A stretch of DNA of 64,000 nt from JAXGMQ01 sp040768585 (GCA_040768585.1 JAXGMQ010000001.1:434001-498000); one strand, 5' to 3'. Positions 27,649-36,931 are shown, numbered from the stretch's first letter. A program made the numbers and translations. Notes: a model not told the origin generated them from the sequence alone.

Positions 27649-29244
27649 TTAAGAATTGATGACTCTGGGGCCGGACTCGGTTAATTCAAGCGTTACTCCA
27701 TCCTTGTAGGAAAACGCTACATCTGTTATCTCGTTAAAGAGTTCTGCTTTCTCGGTGTGGATTGGAAGCACAAATCGTGGCTTGATACCATCGATTATCC
27801 TCTTAAGGTCAGCTCTGTTTGCATGCCCTGAAGTGTGGGCGTATTCGATGTCCAATCCCAAAAGCTCTGTCCAGGCAACAAGTTTCGAGAAACTGATCTC
27901 CATTTCTTCGTTAAATGGTTCTGCCTTGCCGTAGACGTATGTTCCTTCAATACCCTTTCCAAGCTGCATCAGGACATTTGGGCCATAGCTTGTGTAAATG
28001 AGGATGTCACTTTTGTTCTTTTTTATCTCTTCACGTCCCTCTGGCCCCCAGAGGATTTTTGGGAGTTTGAGGGAGGGATTAAGACTCTCGAAACGTTCGA
28101 TAACAGCCTTCTCATACTTCATTCTGCCTGACTCATAAGTCTCGATGTACATGTTTGGATATTCAAGCTGGGCTTCCCTGAGAGCAACGTATCTGTCGTA
28201 GTCTTCTTGGGATTCGTCTTTTTTTCGCTTACGAATATTCTCGCTTTTTGAGCTTGTGACCTTTTTCCTGGAAAGCAGCACATGACAACCGTCAAATCCC
28301 CTGAGGTTTGGATAATAATCGTTGTAGCAGTTGATACCCTCGGTCAGATATGCCTTCTTGGCATCAATCACCACTTCCTTGCCAAATCTCTTGGCGACAT
28401 CGATGACAAGCTCCATCCTGTCCATATCGGCTGGAGAGCCATCATAAACCACGAGACCTTTTGAACCGCTCAGGATTTGTATTAGCTTGTTTTCAACCTG
28501 GGTTTCTGAGAAAAGCGCGTGGGATTCGGGTTCACCCTCAGGAGTTGAGAGGTCTGGGTGTGACTCGATCCTCGTGCCTTCGCAGAGGAAGAAATCAATC
28601 TTGTGATTCGCTGCCTGCTTGATGAAATTGAGTGTGAGTTCTGGTCGTCTACCGTGGAGTCTGAGGTCACCGCTGTAGCAGATGGTAAGTCCACCCATCT
28701 CAATTATGAACGCTGACGCTCCAGGGATGGAGTGGTCGACACTGTAGTGCGTGATTTTAGCCGTGCCAATCTCGATGGACTCTCCATCGGACATTCCAGA
28801 AAAACTGTCGAGTTCGTACTTTTGAACCCAATTTTCAAATATCTCTCGTCTAAGCCTCAGGAAATCCTTTGTGATATGGCTACCCAAGAGGGGGATATCG
28901 GATCTGATGAGTCCCAAATATCCAGCGTGGTCGAGGTGCGCATGAGAAATGAGGATAGCATCAACAAATCTTTTTTCTTCGGTACCGCCTATGCCAATGT
29001 AGCTAACATCATCGTAGATTGGACTAAGTCCCCCATTTACAAAGAGACCTTCCAAATCTGGAATAGCTGAGATGAGCTCGAGATCATCTATGTTGCTCGG
29101 ACTCAGGTAGGGGTAGTCAAAAAACTTTCCCTCGAATCCAAACGATTGACCAAAATCCAGGAAAAGCCTTGTTTCTCCATCATCAAGCAGAATCTTGTTT
29201 CCACCAATCTCGTTTTGTCCCCCAAAAAATTTAAGTCTTACCAT
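27649..29244 (-). CDS. Beta-CASP metallo-beta-lactamase hydrolase, RNase J-like
   Basis: 531 residues. It begins FFGGQNEIGGNKILL, the RNase J-type GG-x-x-EIGxN start, then HAHLDHAG (metal motif 2), SHITKDFLRL, a DHSIPG motif and CYSGDLRLHG. The beta-CASP domain ends with HTSGHA and a PIHTEKAELF motif like that of RNase J/CPSF proteins. A charged insert (near residues 325-365, with SKSENIRKRKKDESQE) separates the halves. Likely a cytoplasmic exo- or endoribonuclease for mRNA turnover. It differs from standard RNase J in its inserts, so no symbol is given. No signal peptide, unlike its neighbours. Confidence 0.85.
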   Translation of the reverse strand: MVRLKFFGGQNEIGGNKILLDDGETRLFLDFGQSFGFEGKFFDYPYLSPSNIDDLELISAIPDLEGLFVNGGLSPIYDDVSYIGIGGTEEKRFVDAILISHAHLDHAGYLGLIRSDIPLLGSHITKDFLRLRREIFENWVQKYELDSFSGMSDGESIEIGTAKITHYSVDHSIPGASAFIIEMGGLTICYSGDLRLHGRRPELTLNFIKQAANHKIDFFLCEGTRIESHPDLSTPEGEPESHALFSETQVENKLIQILSGSKGLVVYDGSPADMDRMELVIDVAKRFGKEVVIDAKKAYLTEGINCYNDYYPNLRGFDGCHVLLSRKKVTSSKSENIRKRKKDESQEDYDRYVALREAQLEYPNMYIETYESGRMKYEKAVIERFESLNPSLKLPKILWGPEGREEIKKNKSDILIYTSYGPNVLMQLGKGIEGTYVYGKAEPFNEEMEISFSKLVAWTELLGLDIEYAHTSGHANRADLKRIIDGIKPRFVLPIHTEKAELFNEITDVAFSYKDGVTLELTESGPRVINS

Positions 29245-29260
29245 GAAATGTTACTGTGTA

Positions 29261-29863
29261 TTACTGCTTCTCCCACCACTTACGACGAAGGGGGGTAAGC
29301 ACAAAGAAAGCAACTGCAAAGAAGATGACAAGTCCAAGGCATATGAAAAAGAATGTCTCAGTACCAATGGCCCTGAGCATCTTATCGGTCCAGTTGAGTT
29401 TCTTGGTTGGATTCTCTATAGAGAGTTTGAAACCATTTTTAGCGTCTTGATCCCACACGACCTTGAAACCCATCTCTTCAGCAACATGCTTAGCTGGAAC
29501 CATGAGGTTGTCGTTTTTGATAAATGGTGGTTTCGAAAGACTGACCTCACGACCATTCACCACAACCTTGTTGTTGCCATCTTTCACCTTTAGAACGACG
29601 TCTCCAAACTCGTTGAAAAACTGCTGCCAACCCTCAACAGTCCTAACCTCCAACCCACCCTCAAGGGCAAGAAGTGATGTCGGTATGAAAGAAATATCAT
29701 CACTTACGACAATTGGCGTATTGAGAGTGCAGCGAAGAGAATCTATTTTGACCTCGTTTTTTCCTGGATTCATGTAAACAACGGCCGACACATTCGAAAC
29801 CAAAAACAGGAACGCGAACAACAAAACAACAGACAACAAAGCTATCTTTTTCATAACCCTCAT
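29261..29863 (-). CDS. Membrane-anchored stalk (Cu_amine_oxidN1) domain protein
   Basis: 200 residues: an N-terminal signal sequence (IALLSVVLLFAFLFLVSNVSA), one stalk module (VSDDISFIPTSLLALEGGLEV; NDNLMVPAKHVAEEMGFKVVWD), and a C-terminal TM helix (FFFICLGLVIFFAVAFFVL) followed by a basic tail (LRRKWWEK). The tail and TM would hold the domain on the outer face of the membrane. AAGGTGA precedes the first ATG. Adjacent to the LolA-like protein in the same direction; function unknown. Confidence 0.82.
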   Translation of the reverse strand: MRVMKKIALLSVVLLFAFLFLVSNVSAVVYMNPGKNEVKIDSLRCTLNTPIVVSDDISFIPTSLLALEGGLEVRTVEGWQQFFNEFGDVVLKVKDGNNKVVVNGREVSLSKPPFIKNDNLMVPAKHVAEEMGFKVVWDQDAKNGFKLSIENPTKKLNWTDKMLRAIGTETFFFICLGLVIFFAVAFFVLTPLRRKWWEKQ

Positions 29864-29884
29864 ACACTATCACCTTGTGAGCTT

Positions 29885-31081
29885 TTATTCAACAGAATCT
29901 GTTGGGATACCTATATCAAACGTGTTTCCAACATCAGTGACAGAGAGGTCGAGATTCAATTCAAAGTAATGCCCTGCCTCGTCACGTCCCCTGGTTTTCC
30001 CCGCAACTCTTGTTGGCATGCCGATAAGCTTGCCTTCCTTCATCACCCATAGATTCACATCAAAATCCACCCAACCGATTGGTGAACCTGGGTCATTGAC
30101 GAAGACATGAATCTTGTCGCAGAGCGTGTTGTTGACAGTCTCCTCGCCAAGATTTGTCACCTGTGCATAGTCAGCAAATCTCAACCAGTTGATGTGGTCG
30201 AGAAGCTCCTCATTTGTCTTGATAAGCATGTTTGAAGCAATCGCAAACTCTTTGCTCTGTTTGACAAACTTCTCTGGCACAGCATTAATCCCCTCTGCAA
30301 TCCATGCGTCAAAGCGATCAACTACAATAAGCGACTTGCCTTTCTGCCAACTTGAATCATATGACTGATAAATCGAAGCTTTTCCATCGGTATTCTTTTT
30401 GATTATCACATCGAGTGCTTGCGGGTAGTAGGCTATCTTTCCCTTTCTCCAACCGTTGCAAGAGTAAGAGCTGTAATCAGAGAATGAAACAGTCTTCACA
30501 TCCTTTGGCATGAGACTGAGTGACTGTATAAACTCGCTTCCAGGTTCTATGAACAAGGCCTTCCTAATGGAGTGGAATGTGTCATTATCAATGTTCAACT
30601 GATACTTTCCACCGGAAACATAGAAGACATATATGCCCCGCTCATCAGTTGGGTATCTCTCAGTTGCTCCATCCTTGAAAAGCAGCACCTCAATACTCTC
30701 AAGAGGCGAGTTTGAAGCGGCATGCCTAACATAACCCCAGAGCATGCCAATCGGCTTGAGCGATATTGTTATCTCTTGCTCAAAATCTGTGTTTATCCAA
30801 ACCTGTGACGTTGACTTATTGAATCCCTCTGCGCCAACCACGAATGTCAACTGTTTTGGGAGTGTTTCAAAATCTATCGTTGAATTGGTTTCCATAACCG
30901 AAGAAACAACATCATCTTCAATTATCTCAACCGATGCATGAACCTCGCTCCCATCGAAGGTACTGATGACATTCAAAACAACATTCACGGGCATTTGTCT
31001 CGACAACAATACAAGGAAGATGCCAAGGACAACAGTCCCAACCAAGATTCTTGATACTCTCTTTTGTCTATGGTCTACCAA
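29885..31081 (-). CDS. Membrane-anchored protein with carboxypeptidase-regulatory-like and LppX/LolA-like domains
   Basis: 398 residues if started at TTG 31081 (GAGGAG just upstream); a TTG at 31093 is the alternative. Both overlap the end of ddl, implying coupling. One N-terminal TM helix (LVGTVVLGIFLVLLS) is followed by a PEGA-like segment, then a carboxypeptidase regulatory-like beta domain (about 125-200; LWGYVRHAASNSPLESIEVL). The large C-terminal domain (about 205-395) looks like the LolA/LppX lipid-carrier half-barrel (VIIKKNTDGKASIYQSYDSS; DKIHVFVNDPGSPIGWVDFD). It might handle lipids or report envelope state; assignment by pattern only. Confidence 0.7.
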   Translation of the reverse strand: MVDHRQKRVSRILVGTVVLGIFLVLLSRQMPVNVVLNVISTFDGSEVHASVEIIEDDVVSSVMETNSTIDFETLPKQLTFVVGAEGFNKSTSQVWINTDFEQEITISLKPIGMLWGYVRHAASNSPLESIEVLLFKDGATERYPTDERGIYVFYVSGGKYQLNIDNDTFHSIRKALFIEPGSEFIQSLSLMPKDVKTVSFSDYSSYSCNGWRKGKIAYYPQALDVIIKKNTDGKASIYQSYDSSWQKGKSLIVVDRFDAWIAEGINAVPEKFVKQSKEFAIASNMLIKTNEELLDHINWLRFADYAQVTNLGEETVNNTLCDKIHVFVNDPGSPIGWVDFDVNLWVMKEGKLIGMPTRVAGKTRGRDEAGHYFELNLDLSVTDVGNTFDIGIPTDSVE

Positions 31082-32066
31082 GTGACTCCTCAATGATTAT
31101 CCCAAGCAACTCCCCAAACGATATCCCGACGCATTTTGCAGCCTGCGGCACAAGTGAGGTGTCGGTCATACCGGGAAGTGTATTTATCTCGATAATCTTG
31201 ATACTCCCATCTTCCAGCAGGAACATATCGGTTCTTGTGACTCCACTGCATCCTATCGCTTTGTGGGTTTTTAACGCCAATTCCTGAGCCAATTTTGAAG
31301 CCTCTTCCGAGATTCTGGCTGGTGTTGTCTCGATTGACGCACCTTTTTCGTACTTTGCTCTCAGATCAAAGAAGCTCGACACAACGGGCTCAATCGAGGT
31401 AACTGGCAGCGCTTGAATATCACCCTTGCCTCTGTCGATAACCGCACACGTTATCTCAAGACCTGCGCAAAACTCTTCGGCAATCACAATACTGTCATAC
31501 TCAAAGGCATGTTCAATAGCTCTTTCCAAATCATCTGATTTTTTGACAATAGACACCCCATAAGAGGAGCCCGACTGATTAGGTTTGATGACAACAGGCA
31601 GTGTCATATGCACATGGTCTTCCCTTGAAAAAAGGTATTCGGATTTTGGGGTTGGCAGTCCAACCTGGTTCATCACCATCCTTGCCCTCATTTTGTCCAT
31701 AGCAAGCGCTGATGCAGCCATACCAGAACCCGTACAAGGCACTCCAATCAAGGAGAGAAACGCCTGGAATGTACCATCCTCTCCAAAGGGTCCGTGCATT
31801 GCGTTGAAGATGGCATCAAACTCTCGGAGTTTTCCGATTGCCAAATCAATTGGCACTGCTCCGTTTGGAGTGAGTTCCTTCGGATTCTGTCCGATGTCAC
31901 CAAAACTATATTTACCTTCAGAGGTAATAAGAACTGGCGTGACGTTGTAGGAGTCGGTTGAGATGTTTATACAAACGTTGATTCCTGTGGCAACAGAAAT
32001 ATCCCGCTCTGCGCTTGTACCGCCAAACACGACGCCAATACTCGGTTTATTAGTATTGCTTCTCAT
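31068..32066 (-). CDS. ddl: D-alanine--D-alanine ligase
   Basis: 332 residues. ATP-grasp enzyme making D-Ala-D-Ala for peptidoglycan stem peptides. The N-terminal VVFGGTSAERDISVATG, GPFGEDGTFQAFL, VGLPTPKS, PVVIKPNQSGSSYGVSIV and the Mg site IKIIEINTLPGMTDTSLVP are visible. The GMT-TSL loop has the normal D-Ala specificity pattern rather than the D-lactate one. The start lacks a Shine-Dalgarno; a TTGTCG-16-TAGAAT promoter ends 9 nt before the ATG. Separated from the mur cluster by 18 kb. Confidence 0.97.
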   Translation of the reverse strand: MRSNTNKPSIGVVFGGTSAERDISVATGINVCINISTDSYNVTPVLITSEGKYSFGDIGQNPKELTPNGAVPIDLAIGKLREFDAIFNAMHGPFGEDGTFQAFLSLIGVPCTGSGMAASALAMDKMRARMVMNQVGLPTPKSEYLFSREDHVHMTLPVVIKPNQSGSSYGVSIVKKSDDLERAIEHAFEYDSIVIAEEFCAGLEITCAVIDRGKGDIQALPVTSIEPVVSSFFDLRAKYEKGASIETTPARISEEASKLAQELALKTHKAIGCSGVTRTDMFLLEDGSIKIIEINTLPGMTDTSLVPQAAKCVGISFGELLGIIIEESLGRP

Positions 32067-32075
32067 TCGGCATAG

Positions 32076-32103
32076 ATTCTACAACTATTGCATTAAACGA
32101 CAA
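32076..32103 (-). promoter_or_regulatory. ddl promoter, near-leaderless
   Basis: Minus strand TTGTCG (32103-32098), 16-nt spacer, TAGAAT (32081-32076), 9 nt to the ATG. Same geometry as the uvrB promoter. Confidence 0.5.
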
Positions 32104-32138
32104 GTGATGGATATGTAGAAATTATTTATTCGATTCAG

Positions 32139-32166
32139 TTGAAGACTCATAAATGCTAACTATAAT
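32139..32166 (+). promoter_or_regulatory. ileS promoter
   Basis: TTGAAG (32139-32144), 16-nt spacer and consensus TATAAT (32161-32166). The predicted leader is only about 34 nt, which rules out a T-box upstream of ileS. Confidence 0.7.
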
Positions 32167-32206
32167 GACTCTCATTATACACTTGAAACGATGTATTGGA
32201 GGAGCC

Positions 32207-35200
32207 ATGTTTGAAGAATTAGGCGAAATGTCGGTAGCTTCTGAAGAGCTTAAAACACTGGAATTCTGGAAGGAGACCTGCATTTTGCAGCGCACGATTG
32301 AGTGGAGAAAGGATAGTCCACACTTCGTGTTTTTCGAAGGCCCACCAACAGCCAACGGCAGCCCAGGCATTCACCACTGCCTGTCAAGAATCTATAAAGA
32401 CACTGTTTGCAGATACAAGACACAAACAGGATACAGAGTCGACAGAAAGGCAGGCTGGGACACACACGGTCTCCCCGTTGAGATACAGGTCGAGAAGGAA
32501 CTTGGACTCTCTGGCAAGGAACAGATTGAGGACTATGGCATCGAAGCGTTTATCAAAAAGTGCAAAGAATCTGTTTTCAAATATGAGAGTGAATGGGAAC
32601 AGCTAACCGACCGCATCGCATTCTGGCTTGATTTCAAGCAGAAATACATGACCCTCACAAATAATTACGTTGAGTCGCTCTGGCATATCCTGTCTCAGAT
32701 ATGGAAGAAAGACCTTCTGTATCAAGGATACAAGGTTGTCCCATATTGCCCAAGGTGCGGCACCACTCTTTCCTCTCACGAGGTGGCTCAGGGTTATAAG
32801 GATGACACAAAAGACCCATCCATCACAGTCAAGATGGAACTTATAGACGAACCAGGCACATACTTCCTTGTTTGGACAACAACTCCCTGGACACTCCCTG
32901 CCAACGTCGCTGTCGCAGTAAAAGCAAGCGCAACCTACGCTATGGTTAAGTACGATGGGGAGAAGTACATCTTAGCAAAAAACCTCATCGAAACACACTT
33001 CAAGGACAAAGAGTACGAGGTTCTCTACGAGTTCCCCGGTTCTCAGCTTGAGAAAAAATCATACAAGCCACTCTTTGGTTTCATAGAGCCTGATAAACCC
33101 GCTCACTATGTGACACTTGCTGAGTATGTCGGCACTGAGGATGGAACCGGTATCGTCCACATCGCTCCAGCGTTTGGAGCCGATGATATGGATGTTGCCA
33201 GAGAGTATGACCTTCCTGTCATCCTCACAATCGACCAGTCGGGCAGATTCATCCCAGAGGTTGCCCCATGGAAGGGACAATTTGTCAAAGACGCTGATCC
33301 TGAAATCATAGTCGATATCAAAAAGAGGGGGCTACTTTTCAGCTCTGGTAAGATATTCCACACCTACCCATTCTGCTGGCGTTGCGATTCACCACTGCTT
33401 TATTACGCTAAACCATCGTGGTATGTGAAGATGTCAAAGCTCCGCGAGAACCTTATTAAGAACAACCAAACGGTCAACTGGTACCCAAGCCACATCAAGG
33501 ATGGCAGATTTGGTGAGTGGCTACGTGAGGTGAAGGATTGGGCGATCAGCCGTGAACGCTATTGGGGAACTCCAATTCCGATCTGGACATGCCCTGATTG
33601 TGACCACAAAATCGCAATCTCCTCGATAGCTGAACTCAAGGAAAAATCTCACAACTGCCCTGACGAGATTGAGCTTCATAGACCGTACGTGGACAAGGTC
33701 GAGATAAAGTGCGAAAAATGCGGTGGCACAATGAAACGCGTGCCAGAGGTTGCAGATTGTTGGTTCGACTCAGGCTCCATGCCTTACGCTCAATGGCACT
33801 GGCCTTTTGATAACAAGGAACTCTTTGAGTCTCACTTCCCTGCTGATTTCATCTCTGAGGCAATCGACCAGACAAGAGGGTGGTTCTACACCCTTATGGC
33901 TGTAAGCACAATCCTGTTTGACAAATCTCCCTACAAAGACTGTGTTTGTCTTGAACTCATCGTTGACGAGAACGGTCAGAAGATGAGCAAGTCCAGGGGC
34001 AATGTGCTTGATCCATGGTTGGTTCTCAACAATCAGGGAGCAGACGCTCTCAGGTGGGCAATCTACACAGCATCGCCACCATGGACAACATCACGCATTG
34101 GCACAAACACCGTAACCGACGCCTTCAGGCAGTTCCTTCTGATGATTCGCAACATCTACAACTTCTTCACGATGTATGCAAACGTCGACAAGTTTGACCC
34201 AACGGCTGTGCGAATCCCACTCGAGAACAGACACTATCTGGACAAATGGATAATCTCCGAACTCAATACGCTAATTGACTATGTCCACAACCAGATGAAA
34301 GTCTACGGTATCACTCCCGCAACAAGGGCTGTTGGCAAGTTTGTTGACGACCTCGCAAACTGGTACATCAGGCGTTCAAGACGTCGTTTCTGGAAGTCAG
34401 AAAGTGACCAAGACAAAAACTGCGCCCACCAAACTCTCTATGAAGTGCTTGTCACACTCACAAAACTCCTCTCACCATTCACTCCGTATATTGCTGAGAG
34501 ATTCTACCAGAGCCTTGTGGCGCCACATTTCCCAAATGAGCCAGATTCTGTTCATCTCGTCGACCTGCCTGTTGCTGACAAAACAGCAATAAATCCCGAC
34601 CTTGAGCGTGAGATGGGATTCATCAGAGACGTTGTCTCGGTTGGACTCAAGGCAAGAAAATCAATCAAGGTGAAGGTTCGCCAGCCGCTACAGTCTATCA
34701 CGGTCAGATGCAACGAAAAGTATCAAGAGACTGCTATCGAGAAATACCAGGAACTGATTCTTGATGAGCTTAACATCAAAGAAGTGAAAACAAGAACCAC
34801 ACTCGATGATTTCTGCATCATCTCAGTTAAGCCAAACCTAAAAACACTTGGAAGGCGATTTGGCTCAAAAATGCCCGATGTTAAGAAAATCATCGAGTCA
34901 TTTGATGGGCAGGAAGTACTGAGAAGACTTGAAGAGAGTGGGAAACTCACCGTCAAGCTCGATGGTGATTTCGACCTTGATCGAGAAGATATCCTCATCG
35001 AACGCAAGAGCGATGAGGGTTGCTACATCGAATCGGATGGAAACATCGACATAATGCTCTCAACCACCATCACACCAGAACTCAAAGAAGAGGGGCTGGT
35101 TCGAGAGATAGTCAGAATGATTCAAGGTTTGAGAAAAGACGCAAACCTCAAGGTGGACGAAAAAATCAAAACTTATATCTCTGGGTCTAATGACATATGC

Positions 35201-35344
35201 GAAGCCATAAATTCCAAAACAGCATACGTTCAGAAGGAGACACTCTCTGCGCAGATATCCTTCAAGCTGGAGGATTGCCTGTTGAGTCAGGAGTTCGAGC
35301 TAGAAGGAGAAAAGGTGACAATCGGAATAGCCCGTATGGGTTAG
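32207..35344 (+). CDS. ileS: Isoleucyl-tRNA synthetase
   Basis: 1045 residues from the ATG at 32207 (GGAGGA immediately upstream; an in-frame ATG 18 codons earlier lies over the promoter). The class I signature is GIHH (54-57, in PTANGSPGIHHC) and KMSKS is at 592-596. Editing domain (WTTTPWTLPANVAVAV), zinc-type Cys pairs (CPRCGTT; CEKCGG) and an extended C-terminal anticodon domain are visible. The N-terminal context and length fit the eukaryote-like type 2 IleRS, which is generally less sensitive to mupirocin than type 1. The 3' end overlaps the sigma-factor frame. Confidence 0.97.
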   Translation: MFEELGEMSVASEELKTLEFWKETCILQRTIEWRKDSPHFVFFEGPPTANGSPGIHHCLSRIYKDTVCRYKTQTGYRVDRKAGWDTHGLPVEIQVEKELGLSGKEQIEDYGIEAFIKKCKESVFKYESEWEQLTDRIAFWLDFKQKYMTLTNNYVESLWHILSQIWKKDLLYQGYKVVPYCPRCGTTLSSHEVAQGYKDDTKDPSITVKMELIDEPGTYFLVWTTTPWTLPANVAVAVKASATYAMVKYDGEKYILAKNLIETHFKDKEYEVLYEFPGSQLEKKSYKPLFGFIEPDKPAHYVTLAEYVGTEDGTGIVHIAPAFGADDMDVAREYDLPVILTIDQSGRFIPEVAPWKGQFVKDADPEIIVDIKKRGLLFSSGKIFHTYPFCWRCDSPLLYYAKPSWYVKMSKLRENLIKNNQTVNWYPSHIKDGRFGEWLREVKDWAISRERYWGTPIPIWTCPDCDHKIAISSIAELKEKSHNCPDEIELHRPYVDKVEIKCEKCGGTMKRVPEVADCWFDSGSMPYAQWHWPFDNKELFESHFPADFISEAIDQTRGWFYTLMAVSTILFDKSPYKDCVCLELIVDENGQKMSKSRGNVLDPWLVLNNQGADALRWAIYTASPPWTTSRIGTNTVTDAFRQFLLMIRNIYNFFTMYANVDKFDPTAVRIPLENRHYLDKWIISELNTLIDYVHNQMKVYGITPATRAVGKFVDDLANWYIRRSRRRFWKSESDQDKNCAHQTLYEVLVTLTKLLSPFTPYIAERFYQSLVAPHFPNEPDSVHLVDLPVADKTAINPDLEREMGFIRDVVSVGLKARKSIKVKVRQPLQSITVRCNEKYQETAIEKYQELILDELNIKEVKTRTTLDDFCIISVKPNLKTLGRRFGSKMPDVKKIIESFDGQEVLRRLEESGKLTVKLDGDFDLDREDILIERKSDEGCYIESDGNIDIMLSTTITPELKEEGLVREIVRMIQGLRKDANLKVDEKIKTYISGSNDICEAINSKTAYVQKETLSAQISFKLEDCLLSQEFELEGEKVTIGIARMG

Positions 35345-35940
35345 ACAACGAGCCCTTTGCGGTAACGTCAGGAGGACTTGAGATAGCATCTGATTCTGAG
35401 CGAATCCTTTTTGGTCAACTTGTTGAGCAACACCAGGATTATCTTTTTTCCTTCGTGCTTGGCATGATGGGAAGGTACGACGATGCTCAGGATCTGACCG
35501 CAAAAGCATTTCTCAAAGCGTTTGTTGGATTCAAAAAGTTCCGCAAGAACTGCTCCTTCAAGACCTGGGTCACAGCGGTTGCCATCAATTTGGTCAAAAA
35601 CTATTGGAGAGACAAAAAACCAATCTCCTCGATGGAATGCATGAATGAGGATGTTGGCTTCATCCCCGTCGAAGGTGATGATGGTCCGGAGGATACGATG
35701 ATCTCTGAGGAAAACAAAGAGAGAATCAACCAAGCTGTCTGCCAACTACCGATGAAATTCAGGCCATTTGTTGTCATGAGACACATGCAGGACATGTCTT
35801 ATGAGGAGATAGCTGAGGCAAACGATGTCCCTGTCACAACAGTCAGGAATAGAATACACCAGGGTAAGAAGCTGCTAGAAGAAATACTGGTTGGCAGCGG
35901 TATTGCCCAGAAAACGGAGGACGGATATGAGCTCACATAA
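35197..35940 (+). CDS. ECF-type RNA polymerase sigma factor
   Basis: The frame is open from 35197 but the first 49 codons overlap ileS. No good start is visible after the ileS stop; a TTG at 35275 after GGAGGA is one alternative, so the N-terminus is uncertain. Sigma region 2 starts near 35400 (LFGQLVEQHQDYLFSFVLGM, DAQDLTAKAFLKAF, FKTWVTAVAINLVKNYWRD) and region 4 is a clear helix-turn-helix (DMSYEEIAEANDVPVTTVRN). It is followed, overlapping, by a small membrane protein that could be its anti-sigma factor, then an envelope-type operon it may control (inference). Confidence 0.88.
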   Translation: MRSHKFQNSIRSEGDTLCADILQAGGLPVESGVRARRRKGDNRNSPYGLDNEPFAVTSGGLEIASDSERILFGQLVEQHQDYLFSFVLGMMGRYDDAQDLTAKAFLKAFVGFKKFRKNCSFKTWVTAVAINLVKNYWRDKKPISSMECMNEDVGFIPVEGDDGPEDTMISEENKERINQAVCQLPMKFRPFVVMRHMQDMSYEEIAEANDVPVTTVRNRIHQGKKLLEEILVGSGIAQKTEDGYELT

Positions 35941-36313
35941 CAAATCTTTTGAAAACTCCGAAGACTTCATTGAATATCTGCTCAAAAATTCCAGTTGTAA
36001 AAAAGCCCCAGAGAACCTGGGGCTTGAGACGCTTTGTCTCTTTGACAGAGACAAATTTGCGAAAAAGAGACTCAAAAGGATACTAACCATCGTCTTTGTA
36101 GTCGTTGCACTCGCCGCGGTCGCTGTTATCTCATATATCGGCTTCAACTTGGTCGATGTGATAGAGTCTCTTTTATCCGGCAACTTCTCGACTGTTGTGA
36201 TGGGGGCTACTCTGGCTTTTATAGGAATAGCCACATTTGGGATTCTTGCCAACAGGGTTTACGGCATGCGAAGACTTGTGGCGGGAAAAATTGAAACAAC
36301 AGAGGGTGAATAA
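35927..36313 (+). CDS. Small two-TM membrane protein, possible anti-sigma partner
   Basis: 128 residues from the ATG at 35927, with GGAGG upstream and 14 nt overlap with the sigma stop; a TTG 12 codons earlier is less likely. A hydrophilic N-terminus (about 45 residues) is followed by TM1 (ILTIVFVVVALAAVAVISYI) and TM2 (TVVMGATLAFIGIATFGIL), ending in a basic/acidic tail. Topology and gene order fit an anti-sigma or sensor, but no zinc-binding anti-sigma motif (HxxxCxxC) is present, so the role is inferred. The coding start contains a pair of strong hairpins. Confidence 0.72.
   Translation: MSSHNKSFENSEDFIEYLLKNSSCKKAPENLGLETLCLFDRDKFAKKRLKRILTIVFVVVALAAVAVISYIGFNLVDVIESLLSGNFSTVVMGATLAFIGIATFGILANRVYGMRRLVAGKIETTEGE
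36003..36056 (+). repeat. Adjacent and mutually exclusive hairpins inside the putative anti-sigma gene
   Basis: AAGCCCCAG pairs perfectly with CTGGGGCTT over 5 nt (36003-36025). It is followed at once by GAGAC/GTCTC (36026-36040), whose second arm can instead pair with another GAGAC at about 36048. The stem lacks a U-tract, so it is not a standard terminator. Confidence 0.5.
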
Positions 36314-36931
36314 GTGAAACACGATAGCGTAAGATCGATTGGTATTGTCCTGATTATTGTTGGGGTTGCCGTATTTTTGATGAATTATTTTGACTGGAAC
36401 ATTAGCTGGGACACAATCTGGCCTCTGATTCCAATCGTCATAGGATTGGTCTTTCTAACTCGCCTGGGTAGAGAACAGGGCATTGTCTTCCCTGCAACCA
36501 TACTCATTGGTGTTGGTCTCATTTTCCTGGCTCAGAATTCTGGCTTCTTCCCAGGATACAACATGGGAGACCTGTGGCCGTTGTTCCCGATTGTTGTGGG
36601 ACTGGCATTTCTGATGCTCTATATCGTTGACAGAACAGACGCCGGGGTGCTTGTTCCTGCGTGTATTCTTCTCGGTGTGGGAGCAGTATTTCTGAGCATC
36701 AATATCAGCGGTTGGGTCATCTATATTGCACCATCCGCGATCATCGTTATTGGATTGGCCCTGATTGTCAGATCAATGTCACCACAAAAAGAGAAGGAGC
36801 CTATTGGCAGGGCACCTTTCAATGAATCATCCAAGCCAAAGAGTGACAGTTTTGAGGACGAACAGGAAAGGGAGATCCCAGTAAAATACATCAAAGATGA
36901 TGAAAAAAGCGACACAGGAGACGGTGAATAA
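36314..36931 (+). CDS. Multi-TM membrane protein, LiaI/LiaF-TM (DUF5668-like)
   Basis: 205 residues, GTG start directly after the previous stop. Five to six short hydrophobic helices occur in repeated pairs: SIGIVLIIVGVAVFLMNYF, WPLIPIVIGLVFLTRL, WPLFPIVVGLAFLML. This W-P-L-x-P-I-V-I-G-L pattern is typical of LiaF-TM/DUF5668 membrane proteins found with PspC and toastrack domains in cell-envelope stress systems. The C-terminal 45 residues are charged and cytoplasmic. It lies just before a PspC gene, as in many lia/psp-like operons. Confidence 0.8.
   Translation: MKHDSVRSIGIVLIIVGVAVFLMNYFDWNISWDTIWPLIPIVIGLVFLTRLGREQGIVFPATILIGVGLIFLAQNSGFFPGYNMGDLWPLFPIVVGLAFLMLYIVDRTDAGVLVPACILLGVGAVFLSINISGWVIYIAPSAIIVIGLALIVRSMSPQKEKEPIGRAPFNESSKPKSDSFEDEQEREIPVKYIKDDEKSDTGDGE

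Noticed and set aside
32139..32206. T-box riboswitch before ileS
   Set aside because: The leader from the TATAAT promoter is only about 34 nt.
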